From contig NW_018388147.1 of NCBI RefSeq assembly GCF_001417965.1, forward strand, positions 172,447 through 236,446: a stretch of 64,000 bases of DNA, given 5' to 3'. The notes beneath the pieces are model-generated. The model did no database searches. It was not told the DNA's origin and saw nothing but the letters and a program-made list of their open reading frames with translations. Within the stretch, counting starts at the first letter, position 1. The number at the start of each line of letters is the position of its first letter. A program made the position numbers and the translations under genes. Of the stretch, positions 34,701 to 44,469 are shown piece by piece. The DNA comes from Exaiptasia diaphana (taxonomy: Eukaryota; Cnidaria; Anthozoa; Actiniaria; Aiptasiidae).

Positions 34701-35228
34701 TGTAACTTCCATATATTCATCCATGCTTATCGCATGTCAGCTCTGTTCAAATGGTTAAAATGTTTCAAACTGTAGAAACTTTTAGAGAGATTGAAAAGTC
34801 AGCATGAGAAATCCTAGTCAAATTGAAAGGACAGTATTCTAGGAAGCTCGGAGGAAGTGTTCGTCACGTTCGTGTTCAGAATTCCAGATATTTCCCAAGC
34901 CGGATGATAAAAAAGTGTACATCGCCAGATAGTTGACGTACAGTGTTCATAAAATATACGAATGAACAATTTTTTTTTTTTTGCGAAAAAGAGAGCTATA
35001 CAAATGTTTATGATGTTTGATATATTTTTTTCATTCTTTGGGCGGCCTATCCTTGGAAATTGCTTGCATTTGCAAACCTTTTTTTACTCATAAAATTTTA
35101 ACTTTACGAACCTTGTGAGAGGTTTCTCCATTAATTTTAGCGATAAAACCAACTCCACAAGCATCTTTTTCGTGTTCAGGTGAATACAGGCCTTGTTTTG
35201 GAGGCAAACCGTAGTCAGATAGTACCAT
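16780..35228 (-). CDS. Glutamate synthase (GOGAT), fused large and small subunits
   Basis: Fifty-six exons were joined on the minus strand (first 35112-35228, last 16780-16934) with continuous phase and no stop, giving 2025 aa, the length of plant/fungal/insect NAD(P)H-GOGATs. The enzyme turns glutamine and 2-oxoglutarate into two glutamates. A 23-residue propeptide precedes nucleophile Cys24 ([10 protein letters not shown]), followed by a class II amidotransferase domain ([19 protein letters not shown]). The central domain is about 470-770. The FMN domain ([31 protein letters not shown]) has the 3Fe-4S ligands Cys1096, 1102 and 1107 ([13 protein letters not shown]). The GXGXG domain is about 1240-1450 ([19 protein letters not shown]). 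The small-subunit part has 4Fe-4S cysteines 1569, 1572, 1577, 1583 and 1622, 1626, 1630, FAD motif IVGSGPAG (1673-1680) and NAD(P) motif VVIGGGDTG (about 1810-1818). Two introns are GC-AG. The intron at 22096-26191 contains another gene. No obvious organelle signal is seen, so a cytosolic location is inferred. Assignment is very secure. Confidence 0.97.
20040..20107. repeat. GAT/AAT-type microsatellite in a GOGAT intron
   Basis: Imperfect GATGAT/AATGAT repeats fill most of the short intron between the exons at 20121-20328 and 19790-19978. No open frame of interest. Confidence 0.8.
20825..20892. repeat. poly-C / poly-A / CAAA low-complexity tract
   Basis: About 17 C followed by about 16 A and CAAA repeats within a GOGAT intron. 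It is prone to length polymorphism and assembly error. Confidence 0.85.
22096..23522. other. Left part of the 4.1-kb GOGAT intron, no gene seen
   Basis: AT-rich sequence without exon-like structure or recognisable repeat. It may hold upstream regulatory sequence for the nested peptide gene that starts at 23568. Confidence 0.5.
23523..23529 (+). promoter_or_regulatory. TATA box of the nested secreted-peptide gene
   Basis: TATAAAA lies 39 bp before the ATG at 23568, implying a very short 5' UTR. A strong TATA box is unusual among the other genes in the window, which suits a tissue-restricted secreted product. Confidence 0.6.
23568..25532 (+). CDS. Small secreted cysteine-containing protein nested in a GOGAT intron
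   Basis: Two exons (23568-23697 and 25369-25532) joined at a phase-1 intron give 97 aa. Residues 1 to about 21 are a clear signal peptide ([20 protein letters not shown], cleavage likely after S21). The mature part has six cysteines: Cys27, 36, 60, 75, 83 and 90 (spacing x8, x23, x14, x7, x6). Their even number fits disulfide bonding. Motifs include [18 protein letters not shown] and [13 protein letters not shown]. An alternative donor (CGATG|GTATGA at about 25477) could replace the last ~18 residues by an unseen exon, which would leave four cysteines. I do not recognise the family; a secreted effector, defence or signalling peptide is possible and the sequence does not decide. It lies on the strand opposite to GOGAT, wholly inside one intron, and its own intron holds the nested transposons at 23.77-24.80 kb. 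Confidence 0.6.
23867..24306. mobile_element. PIF/Harbinger-type MITE inserted in the fold-back element
   Basis: A 440-bp element with about 68-bp near-perfect terminal inverted repeats starting AGGCCGTGTCACACTGGCG. It is flanked by a 3-bp target duplication TAA (23864-23866 and 24307-24309). The TWA target and GGCC-GTGTCACA ends are typical of PIF/Harbinger non-autonomous elements. It splits the left arm of the fold-back element. Superfamily is by motif, not by transposase. Confidence 0.8.
24451..24671. repeat. Palindrome with one duplicated arm segment
   Basis: GATATCAAAGAGGCAAGATT followed by CTGTAACTCCGAGTTTCG occurs on the left (24457-24514). The complement occurs twice on the right: a shorter copy at about 24554-24596 and the complete copy at about 24603-24671. 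The shared 3' part (CTGTCTGATGAGTGCGTAGC) marks a local tandem duplication of one arm. Confidence 0.8.
25208..25330. mobile_element. Short MITE-like inverted repeat
   Basis: The left end GGCCGTTTGTATGAAGGGTG and the complement of the right end (GGGACTGGTTGTGTGAAGGG) are inverted relatives. Both run into GGATAAAG, and an inner GTTATCCAG/CTGGATAC pair follows. About 120 bp, non-coding, just upstream of the second exon of the nested peptide gene. Confidence 0.55.
25540..26191. other. Right part of the 4.1-kb GOGAT intron
   Basis: No gene is supported. The sequence is AT-rich with short GGATAAA-type motifs near 26100. A further exon of the nested peptide gene could lie here if the alternative donor is used, but none was identified. 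Confidence 0.4.
29340..29530. repeat. GAT/GGT-rich minisatellite-like tract in a GOGAT intron
   Basis: Degenerate repeats of GATGATGGTAGCTATGG-type units fill the intron between GOGAT exons 29278-29316 and 29547-29665. The apparent open frames on both strands are low-complexity artefacts. Confidence 0.75.
29957..30067. repeat. 25-bp tandem repeat making up a 143-bp GOGAT intron
   Basis: About four 25-bp units of the form CACAGGAAACCCAACAGCTG alternate between GGTGC-type and TAGACAC-type ends, so the higher-order period is 50 bp. They occupy most of the intron 29947-30089 between GOGAT exons 30090-30182 and 29852-29946. Confidence 0.85.
30358..30440. repeat. AAT microsatellite plus dispersed-repeat fragment
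   Basis: (AAT)n is followed by GGTATTTATATAGCGCCAAT and TTCAAAGGCGCTTCACAT. This combination resembles a dispersed repeat tail that I recall from several marine invertebrate genomes. It lies in a GOGAT intron. Exact family not assigned. Confidence 0.5.
34081..35111. other. First intron of GOGAT, no further feature seen
   Basis: AT-rich 1.03-kb intron between the propeptide/catalytic-Cys exon and the second coding exon. It has no exon-like or repeat structure beyond homopolymer runs near 34970. Confidence 0.5.
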
Positions 35229-36038
35229 TTTGACCCTCGTGGCCGGCGACCCTCAGTGAAGTATCAAGTACGATCTTTCTGTTTATCTTCCTCAATTCAT
35301 GAGCCCCCTACACGCGACATGTAAAATATCAGTAAATCAATTATTTACTGTGGAAGTTGTTCTTCTTTAGAATTGGCAGAGTTGTTTGCAAATTACCGAT
35401 TACTTATAATTGACTTACACTTTTATGTTGTATTTTGTATAGCCGAGTCTGTTTTGACCTCTGTACCCTGCTGTATATACGGCGCGCACGTGGGCATCAT
35501 GCACGTAAACATTGGCACATTTACTTCCGGAATTTTGGCACGTTCATGTACTTTTCCGGTCCAGTGTATTTCAAGTAAAAACTACTAGTAAAATGGTTTC
35601 AAAAAATGTAAGTAGTTAGATTAATCGATATAATATATACTACATTAAAAGTATTTCAATTTAAGTTCTGCCTTTTTCGAGGTATTTTTTGTGGACGCAA
35701 AAGCATGTGCGCAAAAATTTTATATGCAGTTTAAAACAATCCTATATTATATACATATAATTGGAAAGAGCTAAAAGATGAGAAGCAAAGTAAGTCGTGG
35801 ATTAAACTGATATCTAATCGAACTTTAAGCTAATGAGTAACGGCCGATCTCCGCCGATATAACGATTTATGTGGGTTACCTGTGCTGCTTACGGTCAAGT
35901 GAAGTGAACTGAAGTGAGAGACTAGTGACGATAAAATCAAAGCGCGGGCTTTTTCCAACGAACGAAGAAGAAGCATTACACAACAATAACACATTTTAAA
36001 GTGATTTTACAGTAATTCTTTTAGTTTTTATAGTCAAG
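35229..36038. promoter_or_regulatory. Divergent promoter region GOGAT/NDC80
   Basis: An 810-bp head-to-head interval. An AAAGCGCGGG element at about 35940, 100 bp before the NDC80 ATG, contains an E2F-like GCGCGGG core; its complement reads CCCGCGCTTTGAT and resembles a CDE/CHR-type arrangement. No TATA box is evident for either gene. Use is inferred. Confidence 0.35.
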
Positions 36039-39000
36039 ATGAGAAGAAATACTCTTGGAGTATTGAATGGAAATCAATCAGCCCGTCCTAAGGACAGAAA
36101 ATCGTTAGGGCCTCGTCCTTCGACTGGACGCTTGTCGACAAGCGGCCGACCATCGATCAGCTCTAAAAGGTATAAGCTTACTTAAGTATTTTGATAGATA
36201 CTTTGGCGTTTTCCATCTTTATTGGTTATTCCAATAAAGCAAGTCGTTCTTAAAGTAACTTACATGTATCAATGTAATCACGTTTTAAAAATGTTTTTAT
36301 ATTTGTGTGAACTAGTCTCCTTCACAGCCTACCCTCGGTTTTCCTGATTCACACCTATAAATTATAAACTGCAACATCTCTGAAAAGTTCAGCTTAAAGA
36401 TCATAACGACACATTTTGTTTAACAGGCGATCAAGTCAGTATGGACGAGATAACTATGCTCAGATTAAAGACACAAGAAATTTATCAGACAGAGGTAAAC
36501 AAACAGCTGAAATTCTGCATAAATTTAAATGATCTTAACTTAAGTTAATCTTAAACTATGTTCATAATATTTAATAAGATTAGTATTAAGATTAATTTCC
36601 ATTATTTCTGTAGGAGTTTATCGTAAAAACATTCGAAATTTGATGGAGGTATGTCAATTTCATTTGCACATCATCAGTAGTGCGCCTGTTTTGATTGTTT
36701 TTGAAATCTACAAATTTATTTGTTTGTTGATATATGAAATATATGTTTTCAGTTTTTGACAGAGTTCAATTATCCAAATCCAATATCAGAACGAATACTA
36801 AGTGCCCCTCCAATGAAGGAATTTAAAAAGATTTTTCTGGTAAGAAAAACAGCAATGTACATGTATGTACTAATATTTTCATAATTGTGCAACAATAGGA
36901 CTCCACACAATGTGACCCAGGCATTTTGTCTGTGCAAAGGGATTTAACTACAATAGTGATTTACCAATGCATACAAATTGTTATTTTTTATGTAGTTTGT
37001 GTACAGTTTTATTGACCCAAATGTCAAAGAGAAAACCATTGACAAACGACCAGAAGAAGAAATTCCTAGGATCTTCAAACTTCTTGGGTCAGTGTCATGT
37101 GATGAAATTCATTTAAAGAGTTGATTCTTGTGATTTACTAAGATTTCAATAATGTGACCTTAGTATTCCCCTCTATAGATTGCTAGATATTCAATTGCTT
37201 TTGTAGATATCCCTTTACAATATCCAAGAGTTCAATGTTCTCCGTTGGCAGTCCACATACATGGCCAAATCTTCTTGGCGCTTTGTGTTGGCTGATAGAA
37301 CTAACCAAGGTACATCATCTACACAATACAATATAATATAGCAAAAATAGACACTAAGCATCTTTCTGGGACAAAAAGAGAGACAAGTATCCACATTGTC
37401 AACAGCATTATCAGAAATAATACATAATACACTCATCACAACAGCACTGTAGTCTATAAGCTCCTACAGGGCAGTAGCCACAACAAAATGAAGTATTGAG
37501 CAATAATGTGAGTCCATTGTCTTACAATGTTTAGTTTGCTATGAAGACTAGTGAAAACATCAATGAAATCTTATTTGATGAAGACAATGATGTTGACAAG
37601 GTAAGGACATCAAGTGATGAGTTTTCCTTGTAATATTTCTATTGATATCCATTATTTGTTGTTGTTTACATGTATAGCTCTACTTTGAGTACTTGGAAGA
37701 CTCATACCTGGCCTTCATGAAAGGAAGAGAACTAGATGATCTCAAGGAGTTTGAAAGTACTCTTTTTGATAAAATAAGTAAGTGTTTAGAAAAGACCATT
37801 GAAGAGATGGTTATCACTATAATAATGTTATGTTGTCTTGTTAATTCTTTATCTTCTTTTGTTTTTTTCCAGAAGAGAGACACTCTGTTGCATACAAAGG
37901 TAGGCTATTGCATGTTATCATTATTATTGATAATGTAATAAATTTGATAAAATCGTTGTGTATTATATCTCTCTGTAGAGCTAGAAGAACTAGAAAAAGA
38001 AAATGAAACCTTGGAAAAGGAATTGGCTGAACTAGAAGGACCAGTAAGATTTATAACACCCAATTCTTTATACAATATCAAATGAATTAATATATCATCT
38101 TCATATGATTTCAGTCCAGGTTGGAGGCTCTGGTTGAGAAACAAAAGAGTCTAGAAACTGACAGGTAAGTTGGGATCCCTGTATAGTGCACAGGAAGGCA
38201 AAACATATCTGGTAAGCTATGGTCTAATGCTTGATCTAAATTTAAAATGATTCAGTGACCTTGTTATTTTGTATTTCATTCAACATATACAGAGAAAAGT
38301 TCAAAAAGTACATCCATGATCTGAGAAAGCAATCTAAGATAATATCAGATAACAACTCACAACAGGATGAAGAGATTCTGGCATTGAGTAAGTTTTTTTA
38401 GACTTGTTAATCCCCAATATAATAGATCACACATGAAACATTTCTACTTTCACCTCACCTCAACCATTTCCCTTTGAGAAGCCAATCTCAAAGTTGTGCT
38501 GACAGATTATCATATGACTTTTCGTTCTTGTAGAAATGGAGCTTGATGCCTTGACAATAGAGAACATTCAAAGACAGGTTAGACAAGTTATTGTTTGTAC
38601 TTAAGTTATTTGTGTGTACGATCATTCTTAGAAAGCACCTCTTGTATGCCTGCACTAAAGTCAATCTTGAGCAGATGTAAACAGGAGACCCATACCATGT
38701 AAATACATTACTATATGGACAGTATCTTGATCTAAATAAACATCGTTCAAAGACTTCATGATACATAATTAATGTACAATAAAATTATTCCTGATCATGC
38801 TTAAGGAAATTTTGGACAAGCAAGAGCTGAGCCCAGCTGATGTACAGCGCATGAAAACAGAGAAGAAAGAATTGATGAAACATTTGAAAGACCTTGAAGG
38901 CAATTGTGATTATCTTGACAAGAAAATCTGGGATCTAGAGATGGACTACGCTAAGCTACATGAAGAGGTACAAAGAAACCAATATTGAAATTTTCATTTG

Positions 39001-40505
39001 GAATTCAAACTTAGTTCTGGAACATTTTACCATAAGACAAATGATAAACAGGTTGATTGTTCCATGATAGTTTTATTTGCAAAAGAGATCTTAACATAGT
39101 AATATTGATCTTTCAAAGGCTGAGCAAAACATCAGAGAATACAACGAGACTGCAAGAAAACTAAAGCTAGTTCCAACAACAGCAGAGAATGCCAATGGCT
39201 TTGACTTTGAGATGCATTTTAACCCACAGCAACTTGGAGTCGTATCACACTACAGAGATACTTTGAAGGTGAAATGACTAACTATGGATTATTGTATTGA
39301 CTTTCACCACATTTTTGTGGGTGAAAAATGTCTTTTTTCTTCTTCAAGAGTAACAGCTGTGTAAGGTGTTAAATGCATCTTGCAGAACTATCTCACCATT
39401 ATTTTTCATCAGTGGTGATTGCAGATGTAAAATGAACAAAATACATGGGACAGTGAAGTTACAATAAAGGACTTGTTTTGTCATTATTTTTTTCTAGCCT
39501 GCATTGATTGATATCAAAGAAAAAATCACAGAAAGAACAAGAAACATTCAAACACAGATAATGACAGATGAAGAAGCATTAGACCAGGTAAGATTCAAAC
39601 CTTTTTTTCCCTAAAAGGCAACTTACATATTGTACTCATCCTTCGATTTAACAGTTAGGAGATCTGATCACAGAGAGACGTGAAGAATTAGAAAATTTAG
39701 AGTCCAAACAGGCTTTGATGGACAAAGACTTTGAGACCAAAAAAGAGGTAAGTACATGTATGGATGGCTTACAGACCAAACTGTTATTGTCAACTTATTC
39801 ATTGTATGTTGTGGTTTACACTAGGAAATGGCAAAACAACATCAAACATTAACAACAGAGTTACAAGAAAGACAGCAGGAACTAATAAACGTGAAGAAAC
39901 AAGACAAAGAAAGCACTGAAGTCAAACAACAACAATTACTTCAACTACAGGAAAGGTACATGTACTACTAAAAACACAAAACATTGTGCTTTTTGTTTAT
40001 ATTCTGTAATGTATGTGCACAAACACTGAAAGTCTGGATGTTCTATGGTGGAAATAGACTTGTTAAAGTCAGACTTTTGACAAACAAAGATACAGAGATA
40101 AGAGTATTTTTTGAAATCTGTATGACTTCACCGTACAAAAGATGTCTAGTGCCTCACTCAAAGATGAGCAGACTTCATAAACAATACCACTTACTTTAAC
40201 TATTAAATACAGAGCTGATAAAAGAACAGTGGAGCTACAAGAAGAGGTCTCAGAGTTTAAAGAATTCCTGGTAAAAGCATGTCACTTGGTGATGGACCAC
40301 AAAACCATCATGAATGTAAGTTGTTAACATTATTTCAATGCCTTGCTTTATGTGTGTTTTATTTGTGTGAAAGGTGTCATTCTTCTTCATTTTAACTTTA
40401 TCTTCTTTTCATTAGAAATCTATCAAAGAAATAGAAGAAAGAGCCAAGCAAGCCTTACAAGAAACAAAAAGTCTACAAGTTCCTGAAATGCAAAATGACA
40501 ACTAA
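36039..40505 (+). CDS. ndc80: NDC80 (HEC1), outer-kinetochore microtubule-binding protein
   Basis: Twenty exons with continuous phase (36039-36169, 36427-36494, 36614-36648, 36753-36839, 36996-37087, 37207-37309 ... 40213-40315, 40416-40505) give 593 aa. Residues 1 to about 60 are a basic, Ser/Thr-rich tail ([31 protein letters not shown]), typical of Aurora-kinase-regulated tails. A calponin-homology domain follows ([60 protein letters not shown]). From about residue 225 to the end the protein is heptad-rich coiled coil, with the conserved [13 protein letters not shown]...[10 protein letters not shown] segment. In animals it pairs with NUF2 in the NDC80 complex and attaches spindle microtubules to kinetochores. 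AATAAA at 40916-40921 ends the transcript close to the PPIL4 stop on the other strand. Length is slightly below the vertebrate protein (about 640). Confidence 0.97.
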
Positions 40506-41005
40506 ATACACAGATCTTTTATTTTTAAGATGTTGCTAACTAAGAACTGTGTTGGTGTTGTTAATCCTGTCATTACATGAAAACATGTCCATTCGTGATT
40601 CTGTACAGTCATGTTTAACGATAATACCAATAGTACAGTAGTTGACAATGAATCCTAATGGAGCATTAAGAAAATAGCCTGTACTGCTGTACTAATGGAA
40701 CATATTCTAGCAACCTTAGTGAGATGTCCCTAGCCAGTCTAAAGTCATTCAATTATTGGCTAGGAACACTGGCAATGCAGGCTACAGGCTAGGGATAAAG
40801 GAAGTAATCATAACGTATATGATATTAAAACCAAAGCTTGTTATTTAATATGTTAAGTTCACCATTATTACAAAAGATATCCTGTGAGATTTTTACACTT
40901 GTGGTGTTATGAAACAATAAAAGACTATCACAAAAGGAGATACATATTGTACAAGAGCTATAATTCGCATTATCATTGGTACATACTAATAAAAGTGCAT
41001 CTTTG

Positions 41006-44000
41006 TTAGTGTCTTTCATGTCGTCTTTCCTTTGATGATGAATACTTTTCACTGAAATTGATAATAACGAGATTATGAGAAAATAAATGAAATCTTATCC
41101 AAAGCTTTGTGTTTCCTGTGTTACTTTAGATAAGGTAGCCTGGTACAAAGTTATTTGACACAGGAAACCCACAAAGAAAGCTGGACTACAGCATAAACTT
41201 CATTATTGTCAAATTGGTACCTTTTACTACTGTGGTGCCTTTTTTTGGAATTCTTGTCATCATCAGAGCTGTAACTCTCCTTTCGTTTTCTTTCTTTTGT
41301 TCTTCTTTCATCACTGTATTGCTCAGTTCTTTTGTTCCTTCTTCTATCTTCCTCATCTGAACTATATTCTCTCCTATCTTTTCTTTTATATTTCTTATCC
41401 TCTCTCTTGTCCTTTTTCTTGTATTCTTCATCTGAACTGTGGTATTCTCTCCTCTCTTTTCTTTTTCTTGTGCTGCTGTTATTATCACTAACTTTATGTT
41501 TTCTTTTTCTTTTATCGTCATCACTAGAGCTGCTACTTCTGTGGTGCTTATGTCTTTTATGACTATCTTTATCATTTCTGGTCTTTCTTTCATCTCCACT
41601 ACTATTTTCATACACAAGATCATATGAGTCTTTTCGTGTTGTATTTTTTACAGCATACTTTTGTTTTTCTTCTTTCTTCTCACTGATAATTGGTTTGGCT
41701 CCTTAAAAGAAAACCAGAATAACTTATAATATCAATTATGTTAATGGTTATACTACTAAAGGATCCCAAACCTTGTTTATTCCAGTTCAAATGAGCTACT
41801 GACTGCGAAAAGTCTACATGAATGCGGCGATCATCAATCAGTACATTATCCATCTTGAAATAAGCTCTTTCACAATCTTCTTCCTAAAGAAACATTGATT
41901 CACACAGTGCAACCTTTATACATGACACCAAACTATTTATTTCAATGAACTATATTCACATTCTACCACATATTCTACCACTATTTTTGTTTTGTTGTAA
42001 ATTGACGCATTAGTCTAGCAACAGGACTCCAGTTCACCCTTGTAAACTAAACCACTACGATAACGATGGGATGTTATCAATACCTTTTCAAACTCAATAA
42101 AAGCATATTGCAGTGATTCTCCACTCTTCTGATCTCGCACAATTTCACAACTGAAAACACAAAGAAAAAACAAAATTTGTTTTGAAATAATTATTTGAAT
42201 GCATAGTACTGCATCACAAAATCAGTATAATGACCATAATAAACTAAGTAGAAAAGACAGCTGTATAAGTCTGTTAACATGGAGCTACAGGTATTATATC
42301 ATAACATTAGTACAGTATTTCATGGAAGCATGTACCTGGTAATGGTGCCAAATCTAGAGAATATGATTTCCAGGTCTTCATCTGTAGTGACAGGATTTAG
42401 TTTACAAACAAATAATACATTTTCAGGTGGCTTGACATCGGCATCTGGTATATCACCAATCTATTACACCATATACAAGCATCGTTTCAAGACATAATTC
42501 TAATGGTTATTTCTGGAAAATGACTGATCTTATGAATATAACAAACATGAATGTCTGCTGACCAATACATACTGACATGTTCTTACAATGTGAGTACACC
42601 TGAGGTCAGTATATTGATATATGGTTGCTATGAAACCAACAACACCATGGTTACAAGGCAATGTTGGTATTGCAAACATAGTAACCAATATTTATATTAT
42701 TCAAAATAGGCTTTAAATGCTCACCATTTCAAGTATTTGTGCTCCAGCCTTTTGCTCCTTGTTAGCAATCATCTCATCAATTTCCTCCATCGTCTTTCCT
42801 TCTGTATCATCCACTTTCTCATCAGCACCAATACGACCACTCTAGGGAATACAAAAATACAGTATCCATGAGTTTTCCATCTTGCAATTCATGTACAGAT
42901 AAAGGCTGTGTCATGCATACCTCAAGCTGTTCTTTGGTTGGCTCAGGTGAGCGATCTGGCACCTCAAGACCACTAGGATCATCAAATGGATCATCTAATA
43001 TGACAGTATGGCTTATTCTACAATAAAATAAACACTTGTCATTGATAGCAGCTGCATGGATTTCTCAATTGTCTATGACGTGTTTACCTGATATCTTGGT
43101 AGGGTCTGTAAGCATCATCACAGATTGTTTCATTAATTTTTTTAAGGATATCGAATCCCTCTGAAACTTCACCAAACACAGTGTGAACACCATCCAAATA
43201 TGTTAACCCATCAGCCAGAGTTATAAAAAACTGAAAAACAAAAAATAAACGTTTAATGTTTTATGTATTGCTTTTTTAGTTAGAACAAGAAACAAGAAGC
43301 CAACCTGTGATCCATGCATGTTGTCTCCATTGTTCACCATTGAAACTGTTCCTCTTCTTGTGTGTTTGAGTCTTGGTTTCGTTTCTGCTTCAAATAACCT
43401 GGCTTGATCTCCATAAAGACTCCTGATGAATTTAAAACAAACTATGTTACCATACACAACAAGTAACTATTTTGAGTACAATATCACTTGTCTTGGATGT
43501 AGGGGTCGCACAGCAGTCATCATTTTATTTTTCAAGGTTCTACAATAATTGTATTCTATGATATTGTCATTGACTGTTGATCTATTACCTAAAAACAGAA
43601 TCACCTCCTTTGCCTGTACCAGTAGGGTCTCCTGTTTGTGCTGTGAAGTTTCTCTGTAATCACATCAATCATGAGTGCGCTGTCTTCTGATTGGTTGATA
43701 CATTCTTTCATATATCAAGCTGTCTGACTAGTCTGGTCTAGTATCTTTTAAATATGATTTTAAAGTTATCCTACTTGCATAGTAATGTGTAATTAATAAT
43801 CTTTTACCTGTACAGAATGGAACAAGCAGTAGTTATAGTATTTGATTTTGCAAAGCTTGAGGAAATTCAAGCACGCTGAAATTCAAGAATAAAGCAAAGC
43901 ATAGGATAATCAGATATAAATAAATCGTATGCATAATACTGTCAACAAAGCTAGGTACCTCGTGGTCGTTCTTCTGTGAATAAATCGATGACAATGTCAC

Positions 44001-44028
44001 CAACTGTAGTTTCAAGAAGAACCGACAT
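41006..44028 (-). CDS. ppil4: PPIL4, cyclophilin with RRM
   Basis: Twelve exons (first 43959-44028, last 41006-41051) give 502 aa. Residues 1 to about 165 are a cyclophilin domain ([60 protein letters not shown]), in a form with a divergent active site as in PPIL4/Cyp57-type nuclear cyclophilins. An acidic linker follows, then an RRM at about 240-318 ([36 protein letters not shown]). The long C-terminal tail is Lys/Arg/Ser/Asp-rich ([20 protein letters not shown]). The last small exon ([15 protein letters not shown] then stop) was found by phase: exon 11 ends AAAAG|GTACC at 41221, and reading past that donor gives only a non-conserved tail ending at 41151. The family is a nuclear, spliceosome-associated protein. 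Divergent from SKA3, convergent with NDC80. Confidence 0.95.
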
Positions 44029-44436
44029 TTTGGATTGTTTTTGAAATAAAAATCGACTAAAACACTAACGAAAATGAAAAAAATCGGCTCCCATTACTAT
44101 ACAGATAGCATCTGAGAATCTTATGCTGCCAATTTGTCACAAATGTGCACAAAAGACAAGAAAAAGAGTTGCAAATTATGAAGTCTTCAAACGTGCTTTG
44201 TACGTTCCAGACATGAGCAAATTTATACTTAGGGGGGTAAGGTAAAATTGTCCAGTTTTGAAAATATAATCGAAAAACTTTAAGAATGGATAGAATTTGA
44301 TTAACGGTGCATCTGGTTTAATATGTATTTGATATGAATAAAACTTATCAACATTTAAACTTTGAAAGAGTCTTTGAATTATCCAAATTATTTTACATCC
44401 CCCCCCTCCCCAGTAAGTTTTACTAATACCGCTGAC

Positions 44437-44458
44437 CGCGCGCCAATTTTCAAAACAG
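44437..44458. promoter_or_regulatory. E2F-like and CHR-like elements upstream of SKA3
   Basis: CGCGCGCCAATTTT (complement AAAATTGGCGCGCG) contains an E2F-type TTGGCGCG core. TTTTCAAAA beside it holds the complement of the CHR core TTTGAA. Both lie within about 35 bp of the SKA3 ATG in the 441-bp divergent PPIL4/SKA3 promoter. E2F and CHR control of mitotic genes is established in animals; use here is inferred. Confidence 0.45.
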
Positions 44459-44469
44459 TTTGATTCAAA

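Noticed and set aside
41151-41221. Read-through C-terminus of PPIL4 ending at 41151
   Set aside because: A donor at 41221 and an in-phase exon at 41006-41051 give a charged PPIL4-like end; the read-through tail is hydrophobic and unlike the family. It could still be a retained-intron isoform.
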